A stretch of DNA of 35,072 nt. Origin: Methanoregula sp. (lineage in GTDB: Archaea; Halobacteriota; Methanomicrobia; Methanomicrobiales; Methanospirillaceae). Position 1 is the stretch's first letter. Every line of letters starts with the position of its first letter. Location of the stretch: the NCBI RefSeq assembly GCF_003170075.1, contig NZ_PMZU01000067.1:49592-84663 (forward strand), written 5' to 3'. This document shows, piece after piece, positions 24,786-33,840 of the stretch. The notes under the pieces are model-generated. The model made no database searches, was not told where the DNA came from, and saw only the letters and a list, made by a program, of their open reading frames with translations. A program made the position numbers and the translations under genes.

Positions 24786-24876
24786 GAAGCGGGGGGGCCC
24801 TGCTTCAAGTGATCATGGGGGTTACCCCACAGCATCTAGAGAATTTTTGATGGTTACTACAGATAACCGAAAAATT
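24786..24876 (+). repeat. Run of three hairpins downstream of tRNA-Leu
   Basis: Three potential stem-loops follow the tRNA: GAAGC...GCTTC (24786-24806) enclosing GGGCCC; TGGGG-GTTA-CCCCA (24816-24829); and AATTTTT..GGTTA-ctacaga-TAACC.AAAAATT (24842-24876), with a small asymmetry between the two stem halves. They lie between the tRNA and the promoter of the secreted protein gene. They may act in termination, be part of a small RNA, or be chance structure. Confidence 0.4.
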
Positions 24877-25000
24877 ATTCTGTGTCGAGTCTGCCGGGAA
24901 TTATTTACATAGGGTTTCTTCAGAGATCCGGAGAAAATACATAACCCATTAACGTACAATAGAAAAATACATTTTTGATGTGCAATAAGGAGACCCCCCT

Positions 25001-26296
25001 ATGGCATCGATACGAGCCCAAGCAATCATTCTGATAATACTTACCTCCCTCCTCGTGGTGCCGGCCCTTGCCGGAATAAAATACCTGGATGGCAGTCCGG
25101 ATCTGACCGCGTATATAGCCGGGACCAACGAGTATACAGCCGGCAGCGACATCCAGATTGCAGTAGTGATAGAAAACAACGGAATGAGTCTGGATAAGCA
25201 GGTAGCGTCAAATATTATCGACCGCGACGATCCTCCCACGACGGCAAAATTTGTCACGGTGACCATGACAGCCGGTGACGCCCCGCTGGTCATAGAATCC
25301 GATCCACAGATGATCGGCGATCTCGCCAGCCAGACCCGGAAAACCGTGACAATTCATGCAAAGGTGAACCAGGATGCACCCGCCGACACGTATGCCCTTC
25401 CGCTGAACATCAGTTATACCCGGTTTGATTCTGTCGATCAGTTCGATACCGATTCGTTCCGCTATTACTACGTGCAGGACAACATAACGGTCACGGTTCC
25501 CTTAGTCATAAAACCTGAAGTGATCCCGGAAGTAATTTCGGTGACCTCGGGTCACCTGGTCGCAGGTGCGGACGGATACCTGAACCTGACGATCAAAAAT
25601 ACCGGGTCGCTGGACGGCAGTAAGGCCACCGTCAAAATTACCCGGAACGACAACAGCCCGGTGACTCCTGTTGACAGCAGCGTGTTTGTCGGGGATTTCC
25701 CGGCTGGCAGTACCAGATCCTGCCAGTATAAGGTAACGGTGGCAGATACTGCACAGAACAAGTCCTATCCGGTTGACGTGGCAGTGGTCTACCAGAATAA
25801 GGAAGGCGACGTTGTTACTTCACGAACCGAGACCGTGGGTGTGAACGTGGGTAACAAAGTGGATTTTGTGATCCTGTCACCGCCGGCACAGATGAGCCCG
25901 GGCAGCAAGAAGACCATCCAGGTGGAATACAAGAATATCGGGAATTCCACGATTAAAAGCGCTCAGGCCCGGATCAGTGCCGTCGACCCGTTCACCAGCA
26001 CCTCCGATGTCGCGTACCTGGGAGACCTCGCTCCCGGTCAGTCCGCTGTGGCTTCGTTCCAGATCAGCGTGGCAAGCGATGCGACCATCAAGGAATACGG
26101 CCTTGATTCGGAGATCCGGTACCGCGACGCCCTCGATACCACCTATATCTCGGACCCGATGAAAGTCTCGATCGATGTGAAAGATCTGACCGGTTTCGCA
26201 GGCATCATCTCCCACCCGGTCTACCTTTCTATCCTTATCGCGGTGATCATCGGTATTATCTACACTGCACTTCACTTCATAAAGAAGAAGAGATGA
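25001..26296 (+). CDS. Secreted, C-terminally membrane-anchored beta-sandwich protein (COG1361-like)
   Basis: This 431-residue envelope protein has an N-terminal signal peptide (MASIRAQAIILIILTSLLVV, cleavage probably after PALA near residue 24). Three tandem Ig/CARDB-like beta-sandwich repeats follow, each with a 'NxGxxxxxxxxV.I' type strand (VIENNGMSL, TIKNTGSLDG, EYKNIGNSTI). A single transmembrane helix near 403-425 ends in the basic tail HFIKKKR. This architecture matches archaeal COG1361-type S-layer-associated proteins, in which the repeats face outward and probably mediate binding or transport support. No permease partner is adjacent. A strong AAGGAG (24987-24992) precedes the ATG at 25001. 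Confidence 0.75.
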   Translation: MASIRAQAIILIILTSLLVVPALAGIKYLDGSPDLTAYIAGTNEYTAGSDIQIAVVIENNGMSLDKQVASNIIDRDDPPTTAKFVTVTMTAGDAPLVIESDPQMIGDLASQTRKTVTIHAKVNQDAPADTYALPLNISYTRFDSVDQFDTDSFRYYYVQDNITVTVPLVIKPEVIPEVISVTSGHLVAGADGYLNLTIKNTGSLDGSKATVKITRNDNSPVTPVDSSVFVGDFPAGSTRSCQYKVTVADTAQNKSYPVDVAVVYQNKEGDVVTSRTETVGVNVGNKVDFVILSPPAQMSPGSKKTIQVEYKNIGNSTIKSAQARISAVDPFTSTSDVAYLGDLAPGQSAVASFQISVASDATIKEYGLDSEIRYRDALDTTYISDPMKVSIDVKDLTGFAGIISHPVYLSILIAVIIGIIYTALHFIKKKR

Positions 26297-26428
26297 ATGC
26301 TGTGCGGGATTCCACGTGACTAGCTTTTTATCCGGGCTGGCACAGATCACCCTAATACATAAGACCGCGGATGCACCGGTCATCAGATATGGCCGGTACC
26401 GGTCGCATTAACCGTTTCAACGGTGTAA

Positions 26429-27436
26429 TCAGGGACCATCCTTTTCCAGGATCTCCCCCGCTATCTTTTCAAGAGATGTCGCCAACCGGCGCCGGAATCC
26501 CCCGCAATCTATCGCAGAGGCAACATGCCGGTCGAGCACCATGATCCGGTCGGCCTGTGCAATCAGGGTATCCATGGCGCATGCAGCAAAGACGAGTGTC
26601 GTCTCCCCCATCTTCCCGCGATCATGGGCTAGGATCTCGGATAAAGGCGTGATCTCCCCCGTCTGGAGACAACTTCTCACGAGCAGATTTGCCACTGCCC
26701 GGTCCTCATCGATGATCAGGATCGGGGTGCCCCGCACAATTGCTCTCTGCACCTGGTACGCCATCGTCATCGACCCGCCACCCGTGCCGTATGCAGCCTT
26801 CACCGTCCCGTCCATGCCGGGCGGGAGCGCAGAAAAGAACATACTCACATCGGCGCCGGCAAGCTCACAGTTCGTCGCCTCCGCGCTGCACAGCCCGTGA
26901 ACGGTTACGATCCGTTCCCGCCCGTCACCGGCCGCATGGTCATCCATGCCGGAGATTATGCCTTCAAGGAACGTCGTCTTTCCCTGGGCGTTCGAACCGG
27001 CGACCGCAAATACCTCGCGTTTTTTGATGTCAAGGCCGGTTACCGTCAGGTTACTCGCTTCAAGTTCCAGTTCGACCGGCTCCAGCTCCCGCGGGCATGC
27101 AAATGGCACGCTGACCCCCATTTTGGGACCTGCGGTGCGGAAGAAACACCGGTACTGCGTGCAGGGCCGGGCCGGCTTTGCACCGTCTCCGAAAAATGAG
27201 ACGAGGCCAAGCTCCGGGAGATGTACTCTGAGAAGCTGCTGGTCGAGCGCATTGATCCATGCAGATCCCAGCACCCGCACCGGCCGGGAGAACACGCACG
27301 CAGCAATGGCATCGCGGAGGCATGCAGCTGTTTTTGTAACCCGTGAGACGTCATCTGCGGAGTAGGAATGAGGGCATAAAACGGCCCCGCTAAGGAGAAG
27401 GTGAACGCCCGCTGTATCCACCGAAGTTGCGGTCAT
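26429..27436 (-). CDS. ABC-class P-loop ATPase (COG3044/ABC_ATPase-like), possibly N-terminally short
   Basis: This 335-residue predicted ATPase has Walker A AGSNAQGKTT (about residues 146-155), Walker B ILIIDEDRA (about 239-247) and a serine-rich GTGGGSMTMAYQVQRA loop. The N-terminal half contains INALDQQLLRVHLPELGLVSFF, which resembles the region just before the nucleotide fold in COG3044 (ABC_ATPase family). Those proteins are usually longer (about 550), with an extra N-terminal domain that I cannot see here. The function of the family is unknown. The ATG at 27436 overlaps the preceding minus-strand gene by 47 nt in another frame, and later starts are possible. The gene may therefore be shortened, or its true start lies downstream and the family is only partly matched. 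Confidence 0.65.
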   Translation of the reverse strand: MTATSVDTAGVHLLLSGAVLCPHSYSADDVSRVTKTAACLRDAIAACVFSRPVRVLGSAWINALDQQLLRVHLPELGLVSFFGDGAKPARPCTQYRCFFRTAGPKMGVSVPFACPRELEPVELELEASNLTVTGLDIKKREVFAVAGSNAQGKTTFLEGIISGMDDHAAGDGRERIVTVHGLCSAEATNCELAGADVSMFFSALPPGMDGTVKAAYGTGGGSMTMAYQVQRAIVRGTPILIIDEDRAVANLLVRSCLQTGEITPLSEILAHDRGKMGETTLVFAACAMDTLIAQADRIMVLDRHVASAIDCGGFRRRLATSLEKIAGEILEKDGP

Positions 27437-27731
27437 CTGCGTGCCAGAGATCGGAAGCGAGCGCAGCCGGGGATGCTACAATGGTATAGGGCTCGATAGT
27501 TGACGCATAGTGCTGTGGGAACCGGGTGCCGCGTCCGGCAAGTGAGCCAAGCGCCGCAACTGACGCCACCTGCTCCTTGACATATTCGATGATGAGGGCG
27601 ACCGCTCCCACCGCTCCCTGCACACCAAGCGGGATTTCCGAGAGGAGCGGGCGACGCACGATCACCGGGATGGAGAAACGAAGCGCATCGCCGTCAAACG
27701 ATCGGACCGCATACGCCGTGACGCCCGGCAC
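27390..27731 (-). CDS. Unknown protein upstream of the COG3044-like ATPase
   Basis: This 113-codon frame starts with GTG at 27731. Its composition and codon use look genuinely coding (AYAVRSFDGDALRFSIPVIV; IPLGVQGAVGAVALIIEYV; PYTIVASPAALASDLWH). It is probably a soluble alpha/beta protein; I do not recognise it. The same frame continues protein-like upstream of the GTG but is cut by a TAG at 27753-27755, so the gene may be longer and interrupted, or may start here without a ribosome-binding site. It ends 47 nt inside the ATPase gene, suggesting coupled translation or a frame relation between them. Confidence 0.5.
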   Translation of the reverse strand: MPGVTAYAVRSFDGDALRFSIPVIVRRPLLSEIPLGVQGAVGAVALIIEYVKEQVASVAALGSLAGRGTRFPQHYASTIEPYTIVASPAALASDLWHADDRNFGGYSGRSPSP

Positions 27732-27887
27732 AGTAGGGGCCGCATCGATCCCCTACCGGTCATCACCGGAAAGTGCCAGCATTCCGGAAAGACAGGCTGC
27801 CGGTCCATCATCTGCCACGATACGGAATTGTACCGCGGACCGTAAAAATGCCGGTGCCTGATCACCAAAACGTCCACCTGCAAGTGT
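27732..27887 (-). pseudogene. Upstream continuation of the unknown frame, interrupted by UAG
   Basis: Reading leftward from 27887, the same phase as the downstream gene encodes a plausible stretch (FGDQAPAFLRSAVQ, ADDGPAACLSGMLALSGDDR). It then meets TAG at 27753-27755, after which GIDAAPTV leads into the GTG-initiated frame. No ATG lies near the left boundary, where TAA precedes it, and the only in-frame GTG is internal. This may be a decayed 5' end, a sequencing error, or a UAG read as an amino acid. The lack of a good start favours decay. Confidence 0.4.
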
Positions 27888-27931
27888 TTATCCGCCTGTC
27901 CTTCCAATGGATAGCAGCAGCGTGATAACCC

Positions 27932-29368
27932 ATGGCCGCCCCACAATTTCTCCCGATCCCAAACAATATCCACGCGCTTGCCTGCGAGGCCATCAGCCGC
28001 CGCATCGGACGGCTCCCCTTTACAAGAAACGATGTCGAAATCACCGAAGGACTCATCGGCGTGACCCTGGAGTGCCTGAATGCCGAGGTCAAGCGGACGC
28101 TGCCCCTGTGTGCCGCATCCCGTGATACCGGCTTCCTGACAGGACTTGGAGAGTGCCTCAGCGAACGCCTCGGGAGCGACCAAGGTGCAGCCGCACCGGT
28201 CATCGCAGAGGTCCTAGTCAGCGCCGGTCTTGCCGAGCCGGCCGAAGTGCTCGACGCGGCCACTCACACGCAGATGCGGGGGATCCGGCTGCTCTCCGCA
28301 TGGACCTGGCACATTGCATCGGGAGACATGTTACCCTGTGACGGCACGTGTTCCAGCGGAGGGGAAACAGATGCGTGGCTCGCGCAGTGCCCGATCTGCC
28401 GGACCGGCATCCTCAGCCGGGTGACCGGTAAACGGCTGTTTGGCGTCCCCCCGGCCGATTACTACCTTGACTGCTCGCACTGCGGTGCAAAGTTTATCCC
28501 GGAAAAAGACCGGTTTCGTTTGGTCTCAATTGCCCATATTTCCGATCCGCGCTGGAGGCAGTACCTCAATTCCTGCCGAAAATCCGATGACTGGGCGGCG
28601 CTGGTGCATGAGGAAAAACCCGCACGGCCGGCGTCCCGCATAGCCACATCCCGGTACCGCATGGCCCCAAAAAAAGCCGATATAATAATTCCCCAGCCTG
28701 TTGCGGTTCACCGTCCGGTAAAACCCGCACGGCCAGTCGAAGGAGTCCCGGTCTCGTTTTCCACGCTTAAAGATGGGAGCCTTGTCGTTACCGGCACCGC
28801 AAAAACCCTCTATTTCCGACCCGTAAAGCTCCGGTTTTTACGCGGGGTCCGACATGATCTCTTCAGCCAGTCACAACGCACCGTGCAGCAGGCACTCGAA
28901 GCCCCGGTTTTTGCTGATGTAAAACCGCTTTTTGTAAGGGAATATCTGCGGTACCTCCTGCTCCGGCTCGGCCCGGTAACAGAAGAACTCCAAAAGAAAA
29001 ATGATCCACTGTTCCCTCAGCTCCTGAACCGGTACGGGGATGAAGATTTTGGCTCGTTTGCCTTGCAGAATGAGGATCTGGCACATAAAAAAGGACTCCT
29101 GATCGTGTACGTGCAGGGAAAACTCTGCCATGTTGCCGGCTGCCACTCATCATATGCGGATCTCGTTGACCGTACATTCGGGAATATCACGGCCGACAAG
29201 TGCTATCGTGACGGGGATGAAACCGCATGCCGGATCAACAGTCTTGTTACCGCGTTCCGGAGCACACCGGTCATCTGGCTCCACGAACTTTCTGACGATA
29301 CTGCGATAGATGCCGCGGTTTTTGACCTTCGCAGCCGCTACCTCCAGGTCACTGCCGCATCACAGTAA
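27932..29368 (+). CDS. Zinc-ribbon protein of unknown function
   Basis: I do not recognise this 478-residue protein. Its first 130 residues are mainly helical. A zinc-binding knuckle follows with Cys153/Cys156 (QCPICRTGI) and Cys181/Cys184 (DCSHCGAKF), preceded by Cys136/Cys140. A basic, Pro-rich linker (about 225-275; KPARPASRI, HRPVKPARPVEG) leads to a C-terminal alpha/beta domain of about 200 residues (LVVTGTAKTLYFRPVKLRFLRG, LLIVYVQGKLCHVAGCH, VIWLHELSDD). The arrangement suggests nucleic-acid or protein binding through the ribbon. It starts at an ATG with no clear ribosome-binding site, divergent from the interrupted unknown gene and the ATPase, with about 45 bp between them. Confidence 0.7.
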   Translation: MAAPQFLPIPNNIHALACEAISRRIGRLPFTRNDVEITEGLIGVTLECLNAEVKRTLPLCAASRDTGFLTGLGECLSERLGSDQGAAAPVIAEVLVSAGLAEPAEVLDAATHTQMRGIRLLSAWTWHIASGDMLPCDGTCSSGGETDAWLAQCPICRTGILSRVTGKRLFGVPPADYYLDCSHCGAKFIPEKDRFRLVSIAHISDPRWRQYLNSCRKSDDWAALVHEEKPARPASRIATSRYRMAPKKADIIIPQPVAVHRPVKPARPVEGVPVSFSTLKDGSLVVTGTAKTLYFRPVKLRFLRGVRHDLFSQSQRTVQQALEAPVFADVKPLFVREYLRYLLLRLGPVTEELQKKNDPLFPQLLNRYGDEDFGSFALQNEDLAHKKGLLIVYVQGKLCHVAGCHSSYADLVDRTFGNITADKCYRDGDETACRINSLVTAFRSTPVIWLHELSDDTAIDAAVFDLRSRYLQVTAASQ

Positions 29369-29462
29369 TACGAACAGATCCATGAGAGGATCAGAGAATT
29401 TTTCATATCCTATGTAAACATTATAATTACCTACTCCATTTACAGGACAGAGGAGACATTGG

Positions 29463-30854
29463 ATGAAAAAGTGTCCGCACTGCGGGATGAATATCCGGGA
29501 TAATGTCGAGGTCTGCGGGTACTGCGGGGGCGAAATACCACAGCAGCCGGCAAGATCCGCAGGCAGCAGAGGCGCACAGATCCCGCAGCGGAACACCCCG
29601 CCCCGGCCTGCCCCGAAAATGGCGGCAGCTGCCCCTCCGGTCGATGAACCGGAAAGTGAAGAGGAAGGCGGGCTCTCTGCCATCCTCCAGCCGGGCGAGC
29701 AGGTGCTGATTGGCTCCCTCAATATCTCGGTAAAAAAGTTTTTTTTCCACGCATACCTGACGAACAAGCGCATTTTTTTAATCGATACGCAGGAAAAGAA
29801 AATCAGGGTAACTGCAAAAGATATCACGCGCGACACGATTGCCGACAGTATCGTGGAATACTCGGAGAATTCCGATCCGGTGCTGGTGCTCTCCATAAGA
29901 TCAGCTGACGATGAGATCAAGACCATGAAACTGGTCTTTACCCAGAACGGCACTGACCGGGCCGGTGAGATCGACGACTGGATGGCACTGCTCCAGGAGC
30001 AGCCGGAAGCAAAAAAATTACGCCGGGAGGCACCCCCACAAAAAGAGTTGGAGCAGCCGGAGGAGGAGCGCGAAGAAGAGCCGGCAGAAGAACCCCCGGC
30101 ACGGCCGGTAAGACCCCAAGTCCGCCACGAGGAATTGCACCCAACAAGAAAACCCCTCAAAGAGCTCGAACGCCAGCCCCCGGTAAAACGGCTGATCGCA
30201 CTTACCCGTGAACCGGAACCTGAACCAGAGGCCGAACCGGGAACCCCGCCCCAGAGACGGGTGCAGATAAGGACAACAGAGGAGCCGCAGAAACCCAGGC
30301 TCCAGTTAACCCATGCGATTCCCGCACCCGCGAGAAGTGACTCTCAGGTCGTCAGGAGACCAGAAGTCCATGCAGCGATGCGAACCGCGATGAATAATCC
30401 CGTACAGCCGGTGCGACAGACCGGCGTCCACCCGGTAAGGAGCGTAACCGCTGAACCCGTACGCCGTCCCGTGCCGGAACACGAACCTATACGGGAGATC
30501 GCCCCGGAGGAGTTCCCTGCCGTTCACAGGAGAGCAGTACCGGAAGAGCCTGCCGACAACCCGCAGTTCTGCCATAACTGCGGAAAGAGACTTCCGGGAG
30601 AAGCAAATTTCTGTCCGGGATGCGGGACACGGCTCGGTCGTTCGAGAACCGATCCGGGGGCGCGCTTGTCAAAGACTGTCCCCCGCCCGGTCCCTGCGGC
30701 TGCCGCAACCACCCAACCCCATCTGCACAAGGTCCCGCGGATTGAAGAGGTCCATGACGACGAGGAAGAGGATCTGCCACCAAGGAGACCACCGGTCAAA
30801 AAGACCCCCAAGGGCAGCGATATGACCATCCTGCAGAAATTCCTGCGGCGCTGA
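29463..30854 (+). CDS. Double zinc-ribbon protein with PH-like domain and disordered linker
   Basis: This 463-residue protein has an N-terminal zinc ribbon (Cys4, Cys7, Cys18, Cys21: KKCPHCGMN...EVCGYCGGE). A domain at about residues 75-180 has strands typical of a bacterial PH/GRAM-like fold (LQPGEQVLIGSLNIS, FFHAYLTNKRIFLIDTQEK, DPVLVLSIRSADDEIKTMKLVF). A long low-complexity Glu/Pro/Arg linker (about 180-355) and a second zinc ribbon (FCHNCGKRLPGEANFCPGCG) follow. Double-ribbon proteins of this form are common in methanogens and are presumed adaptors; the function is unknown. The ATG at 29463 has an AGAGGAG ribosome-binding site 7 nt upstream and the TATA-like TTATAATTA near 29421-29429. 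Confidence 0.8.
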   Translation: MKKCPHCGMNIRDNVEVCGYCGGEIPQQPARSAGSRGAQIPQRNTPPRPAPKMAAAAPPVDEPESEEEGGLSAILQPGEQVLIGSLNISVKKFFFHAYLTNKRIFLIDTQEKKIRVTAKDITRDTIADSIVEYSENSDPVLVLSIRSADDEIKTMKLVFTQNGTDRAGEIDDWMALLQEQPEAKKLRREAPPQKELEQPEEEREEEPAEEPPARPVRPQVRHEELHPTRKPLKELERQPPVKRLIALTREPEPEPEAEPGTPPQRRVQIRTTEEPQKPRLQLTHAIPAPARSDSQVVRRPEVHAAMRTAMNNPVQPVRQTGVHPVRSVTAEPVRRPVPEHEPIREIAPEEFPAVHRRAVPEEPADNPQFCHNCGKRLPGEANFCPGCGTRLGRSRTDPGARLSKTVPRPVPAAAATTQPHLHKVPRIEEVHDDEEEDLPPRRPPVKKTPKGSDMTILQKFLRR

Positions 30855-30865
30855 TCATAAACCCG

Positions 30866-30948
30866 AATATCCGTATTTCATTTCAATTTTTAATTCGGCC
30901 AGATAAACGCCGGATATTTCTGTTTTACCTAAGAAGAAATCGTTATAT
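30866..30948 (+). promoter_or_regulatory. metK upstream region: inverted repeat and TATA-like box
   Basis: A perfect 8-bp inverted repeat, AATATCCG (30866-30873) and CGGATATT (30911-30918), precedes a TATA-like TTATAT at 30943-30948. The TATA would start transcription near 30970, about 30 nt before the metK ATG, whose leader has GAGGAAG. The repeat could be an operator. No SAM-riboswitch fold is apparent. Confidence 0.4.
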
Positions 30949-30999
30949 GAAAGCCAGTCTCTTGTATTAGTACGATTACGGAGAAACTGAGGAAGTTTA

Positions 31000-32202
31000 A
31001 TGAAAAGAAATATTCAGATTGAAGCGTTGAATCAGATCCCTCTGGAAAAACAGCGGATTGAACTTGTTGAGCGCAAATGCCTCGGTCATCCCGACAGCAT
31101 TGCAGATGGAATTGCAGAGTCGATTTCACAGGCACTCTGCAAGGTGTACCTTGAAGAGTTCGGCGCCGTCCTGCACCACAACACCGACCAGGGCGAGGTC
31201 GTTGCCGGAGAATCGTGCCCGAAATTCGGTGGCGGAAAGATGATCCGGCCGATTTATGTTTTAATTGACGGCCGGGCGACAAAGCAGTTCAATGGCATCA
31301 CGGTTCCGACCGATGTGGTTGCGATTGAAGCGGCGCACACGTACCTCCACAAGATCCTTCCCGAACTCAACCTGACCCGGGATGTCATGATCGACAGCCG
31401 GCTCGGGAACGGTTCAACCGATCTCCGGGACGTGTTCAAGCCCCGACAGGGCAAAGTCCCCCGTTCCAACGATACTTCATTTGGCGTCGGGCATGCACCG
31501 TTCTCCGAAGTGGAGACGATCATCCGGAACACGTCAAATTATATTGATACCAAGCTCCGCAAGAAATACCCAGCCATCGGGCAGGATATCAAGATCATGG
31601 GCCTGCGGGACGGGGACAAAATTACCCTCACCATAGCCTGCGCCATTGTCGACAAGTACTGCGCGGGCATAAAAGAATACCAGGACTACATGGCACTCCT
31701 GTCCGAAGAGATCGGGAAGGTGGCAAAGAAGAGCACGAAGCGCAAGATCGTGGTCAATGTTAACACCGCGGACGATATCAAGAACAAGAGTGTTTTCCTG
31801 ACAGTCACCGGCACATCGGCTGAGATGGGCGACGATGGCTCGGTCGGCCGTGGTAACCGGTGCAACGGACTTATCACCCCCAACCGCCCGATGAGCATGG
31901 AAGCAACCAGCGGCAAGAACCCGATCAACCATATCGGCAAGATCTACAACCTCCTCTCGACCCAGATCGCGCAGGAGTCAGTCAAAAAGGTCGACGGCAT
32001 CGAGGAGATGTACGTTCGCCTGCTCTCCCAGATAGGAAAACCGATCGATCTCCCGCTCGTGGCAAGCGTCCAGGTACTGCCCAAGAAAGGGGTTACCCTG
32101 CAGGAGATCAACAGCGAAATCAATGCGATCGTTGACGACAACCTTGCAAACGTGACCAGCATCACGGAGAAGGTAATCCGTGGCGAACTCAAGACCTTCT
32201 AA
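31000..32202 (+). CDS. metK: Archaeal S-adenosylmethionine synthetase
   Basis: This 400-residue methionine adenosyltransferase of the archaeal type makes SAM from methionine and ATP in the cytoplasm. Archaeal signatures are [18 protein letters not shown] near the N-terminus, [38 protein letters not shown] and [20 protein letters not shown]. Length matches the family (about 400), which is distinct in sequence from bacterial MetK. The ATG at 31000 has GAGGAAG about 5 nt upstream. hisG follows 64 nt downstream in the same direction. Functionally SAM supply is not directly tied to histidine synthesis, so co-location may only be convenience. Confidence 0.97.
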   Translation: MKRNIQIEALNQIPLEKQRIELVERKCLGHPDSIADGIAESISQALCKVYLEEFGAVLHHNTDQGEVVAGESCPKFGGGKMIRPIYVLIDGRATKQFNGITVPTDVVAIEAAHTYLHKILPELNLTRDVMIDSRLGNGSTDLRDVFKPRQGKVPRSNDTSFGVGHAPFSEVETIIRNTSNYIDTKLRKKYPAIGQDIKIMGLRDGDKITLTIACAIVDKYCAGIKEYQDYMALLSEEIGKVAKKSTKRKIVVNVNTADDIKNKSVFLTVTGTSAEMGDDGSVGRGNRCNGLITPNRPMSMEATSGKNPINHIGKIYNLLSTQIAQESVKKVDGIEEMYVRLLSQIGKPIDLPLVASVQVLPKKGVTLQEINSEINAIVDDNLANVTSITEKVIRGELKTF

Positions 32203-32266
32203 AAAGAAACAAGGCGAAAAAAGGGCATCCGCACCGGCACCGGGCGGACTCTCTTCTTTTTCCGGC

Positions 32267-33124
32267 ATGATCCGGCTTGCCATTCCCAACAAGGGGAGGA
32301 TCGCAGCGCCGATCATGGACCTGATGGAAAAGAGCGGGCTTCACCTGCCGGACATTGCCGAGCGCCGGCTTATCGCCCGCACGCTCGACCCTCATGTGGA
32401 GATCCTCTTTGCCCGGCCCATCGATATCCCTGAATACGTGGCAACCGGCGCGGCAGATCTCGGCATCACCGGCCACGACATGGTAGTCGAACGCGGATCC
32501 GATGTTGAGGAACTCCTCGATCTCCAGATCGGGAAAGCAAAACTCGTGCTTGCCGTACGCGATGATGCGGATATCTCCACCATCCACGATCTCAAAGGGG
32601 CAAAGATCGCAACCGAGTTCCCCACCATCACAAAGCAGTATTTTGCAAAACGGCACGTGCCGGTCACGATCGTCCTCGTCGGAGGGGCCTGCGAGGCAAC
32701 ACCCCATCTCGGGATTGCCGATGCAATTGTCGATCTCTCGAGTTCAGGTAATACCTTAAAAACCAACCGGCTCCGGGTGCTCGACGAGGTTCTTGTGACC
32801 TCAACCCATCTGATCGCAAACCGCCGGTCGATGGAGACAAAACGCGAAAAAATCGATGAGATCCACCTTGCCCTCGAAAGCGTGATACGGGCACGCGGGC
32901 AGTGCTACCTGATGATGAACGTAAAACGGGTGTCGCTTGAGAAGATAAAAAGCGTGCTGCCCGGGCTCTCCGGCCCGACTGTCATGGACGTCGCTTCGAT
33001 AGAGGATATGGTCGCCGTCCACGCGGTCGTAAACGAGGAACGGGTCTATGCGCTGATCAACGCGTTGAAAAGGGCGGGCGCACGGGACATCCTTGTCATG
33101 TCTATCGAGCGGATGATCCGCTGA
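32267..33124 (+). CDS. hisG: ATP phosphoribosyltransferase, long form
   Basis: HisG catalyses the first, feedback-controlled step of histidine synthesis: ATP plus phosphoribosyl pyrophosphate. The 285-residue protein is the long form, which does not need HisZ. It begins with [11 protein letters not shown], has [11 protein letters not shown] and the PRPP-binding loop [13 protein letters not shown], and ends with a ferredoxin-like histidine-binding regulatory domain (about 205-285, [10 protein letters not shown]...[12 protein letters not shown]). The ATG at 32267 is used because family proteins start exactly there. The frame stays open back to a GTG at 32180, which would add a Lys/Ala/Pro-rich tail and overlap metK. 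Neither start has a clear ribosome-binding site. hisA follows after 5 nt. Confidence 0.94.
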   Translation: MIRLAIPNKGRIAAPIMDLMEKSGLHLPDIAERRLIARTLDPHVEILFARPIDIPEYVATGAADLGITGHDMVVERGSDVEELLDLQIGKAKLVLAVRDDADISTIHDLKGAKIATEFPTITKQYFAKRHVPVTIVLVGGACEATPHLGIADAIVDLSSSGNTLKTNRLRVLDEVLVTSTHLIANRRSMETKREKIDEIHLALESVIRARGQCYLMMNVKRVSLEKIKSVLPGLSGPTVMDVASIEDMVAVHAVVNEERVYALINALKRAGARDILVMSIERMIR

Positions 33125-33129
33125 TAATC

Positions 33130-33840
33130 ATGAGAATTTTTCCCGCCGTAGACATCCTCGGGGGCAGGTGTGTCCAGCTCGTGCAGGGAAAACGGGAGAG
33201 CGCAACCGCATACGGCGATCCGCTTTCCTGTGCCCGCCACTGGCTTGATGCCGGTGCCGAGGCATTGCACGTGGTCAACCTTGACGGTGCATTCGGAGAG
33301 TCGGCAAAGAATGCCGACCTGATCCGGGCATTGGTAAAAGATACCGGGGTCGAGATCGAGCTTGGCGGTGGGATCCGCTCCGTTGAGGATGGGAGCCGCT
33401 GGCTCGGGACCGGTGTAACCCGGATTATCCTGTCCACGCTTGCAATCCAGAATCCTGATAGCATCCGGCAGCTTGCCACAGAATTCGGCAGCGACCGGGT
33501 GATGGCCGGCGTGGATGCAAAGGGGGGCAAGGTCGCGATCCATGGCTGGCAGGAAACCGCAGGTGATTACATCGGTTGGGCGAAAACCTTTGAAAAACTC
33601 GGCGCCGGCTCGCTGCTCTATACGAATGTGGATGTCGAGGGGCTGCAACAGGGCGTTGCCATCGAACCAGTCCGGCAGCTTATTTCCCATGTCCGTGTGC
33701 CGGTGGTTGTTGCCGGTGGTGTGTCCGGGCGTGCGGATGTTGCCGCATTGCGGGATGCCGGGGCGTACGGTGCAGTGCTCGGCTCGGCGCTATACAGCGG
33801 TAAGATTAACCTTTCAGAGGCACTAGAGGAATCTCAATGA
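33130..33840 (+). CDS. hisA: ProFAR isomerase (HisA)
   Basis: HisA is the (beta-alpha)8-barrel isomerase of histidine synthesis that converts ProFAR to PRFAR. The 236-residue protein has the catalytic aspartates Asp8 (PAVDILGG) and Asp168 (LYTNVDVEG), and the two phosphate-binding Gly-rich loops IELGGGIRS and [11 protein letters not shown]. Length is typical (about 240). The ATG at 33130 follows hisG by 5 nt, and its stop overlaps the hisB start by ATGA, so translation is coupled. Confidence 0.96.
   Translation: MRIFPAVDILGGRCVQLVQGKRESATAYGDPLSCARHWLDAGAEALHVVNLDGAFGESAKNADLIRALVKDTGVEIELGGGIRSVEDGSRWLGTGVTRIILSTLAIQNPDSIRQLATEFGSDRVMAGVDAKGGKVAIHGWQETAGDYIGWAKTFEKLGAGSLLYTNVDVEGLQQGVAIEPVRQLISHVRVPVVVAGGVSGRADVAALRDAGAYGAVLGSALYSGKINLSEALEESQ

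Noticed and set aside
27662-28183. 173-codon frame on the minus strand across the start of the 478-aa zinc-ribbon gene
   Set aside because: It overlaps a better gene, and the encoded sequence is rich in Arg, His, Trp and Met with no motif.
32180-32266. N-terminal extension of HisG from a GTG inside metK
   Set aside because: Family members begin at [11 protein letters not shown], and the extension is low-complexity Lys/Ala/Pro. It is kept only as an alternative.
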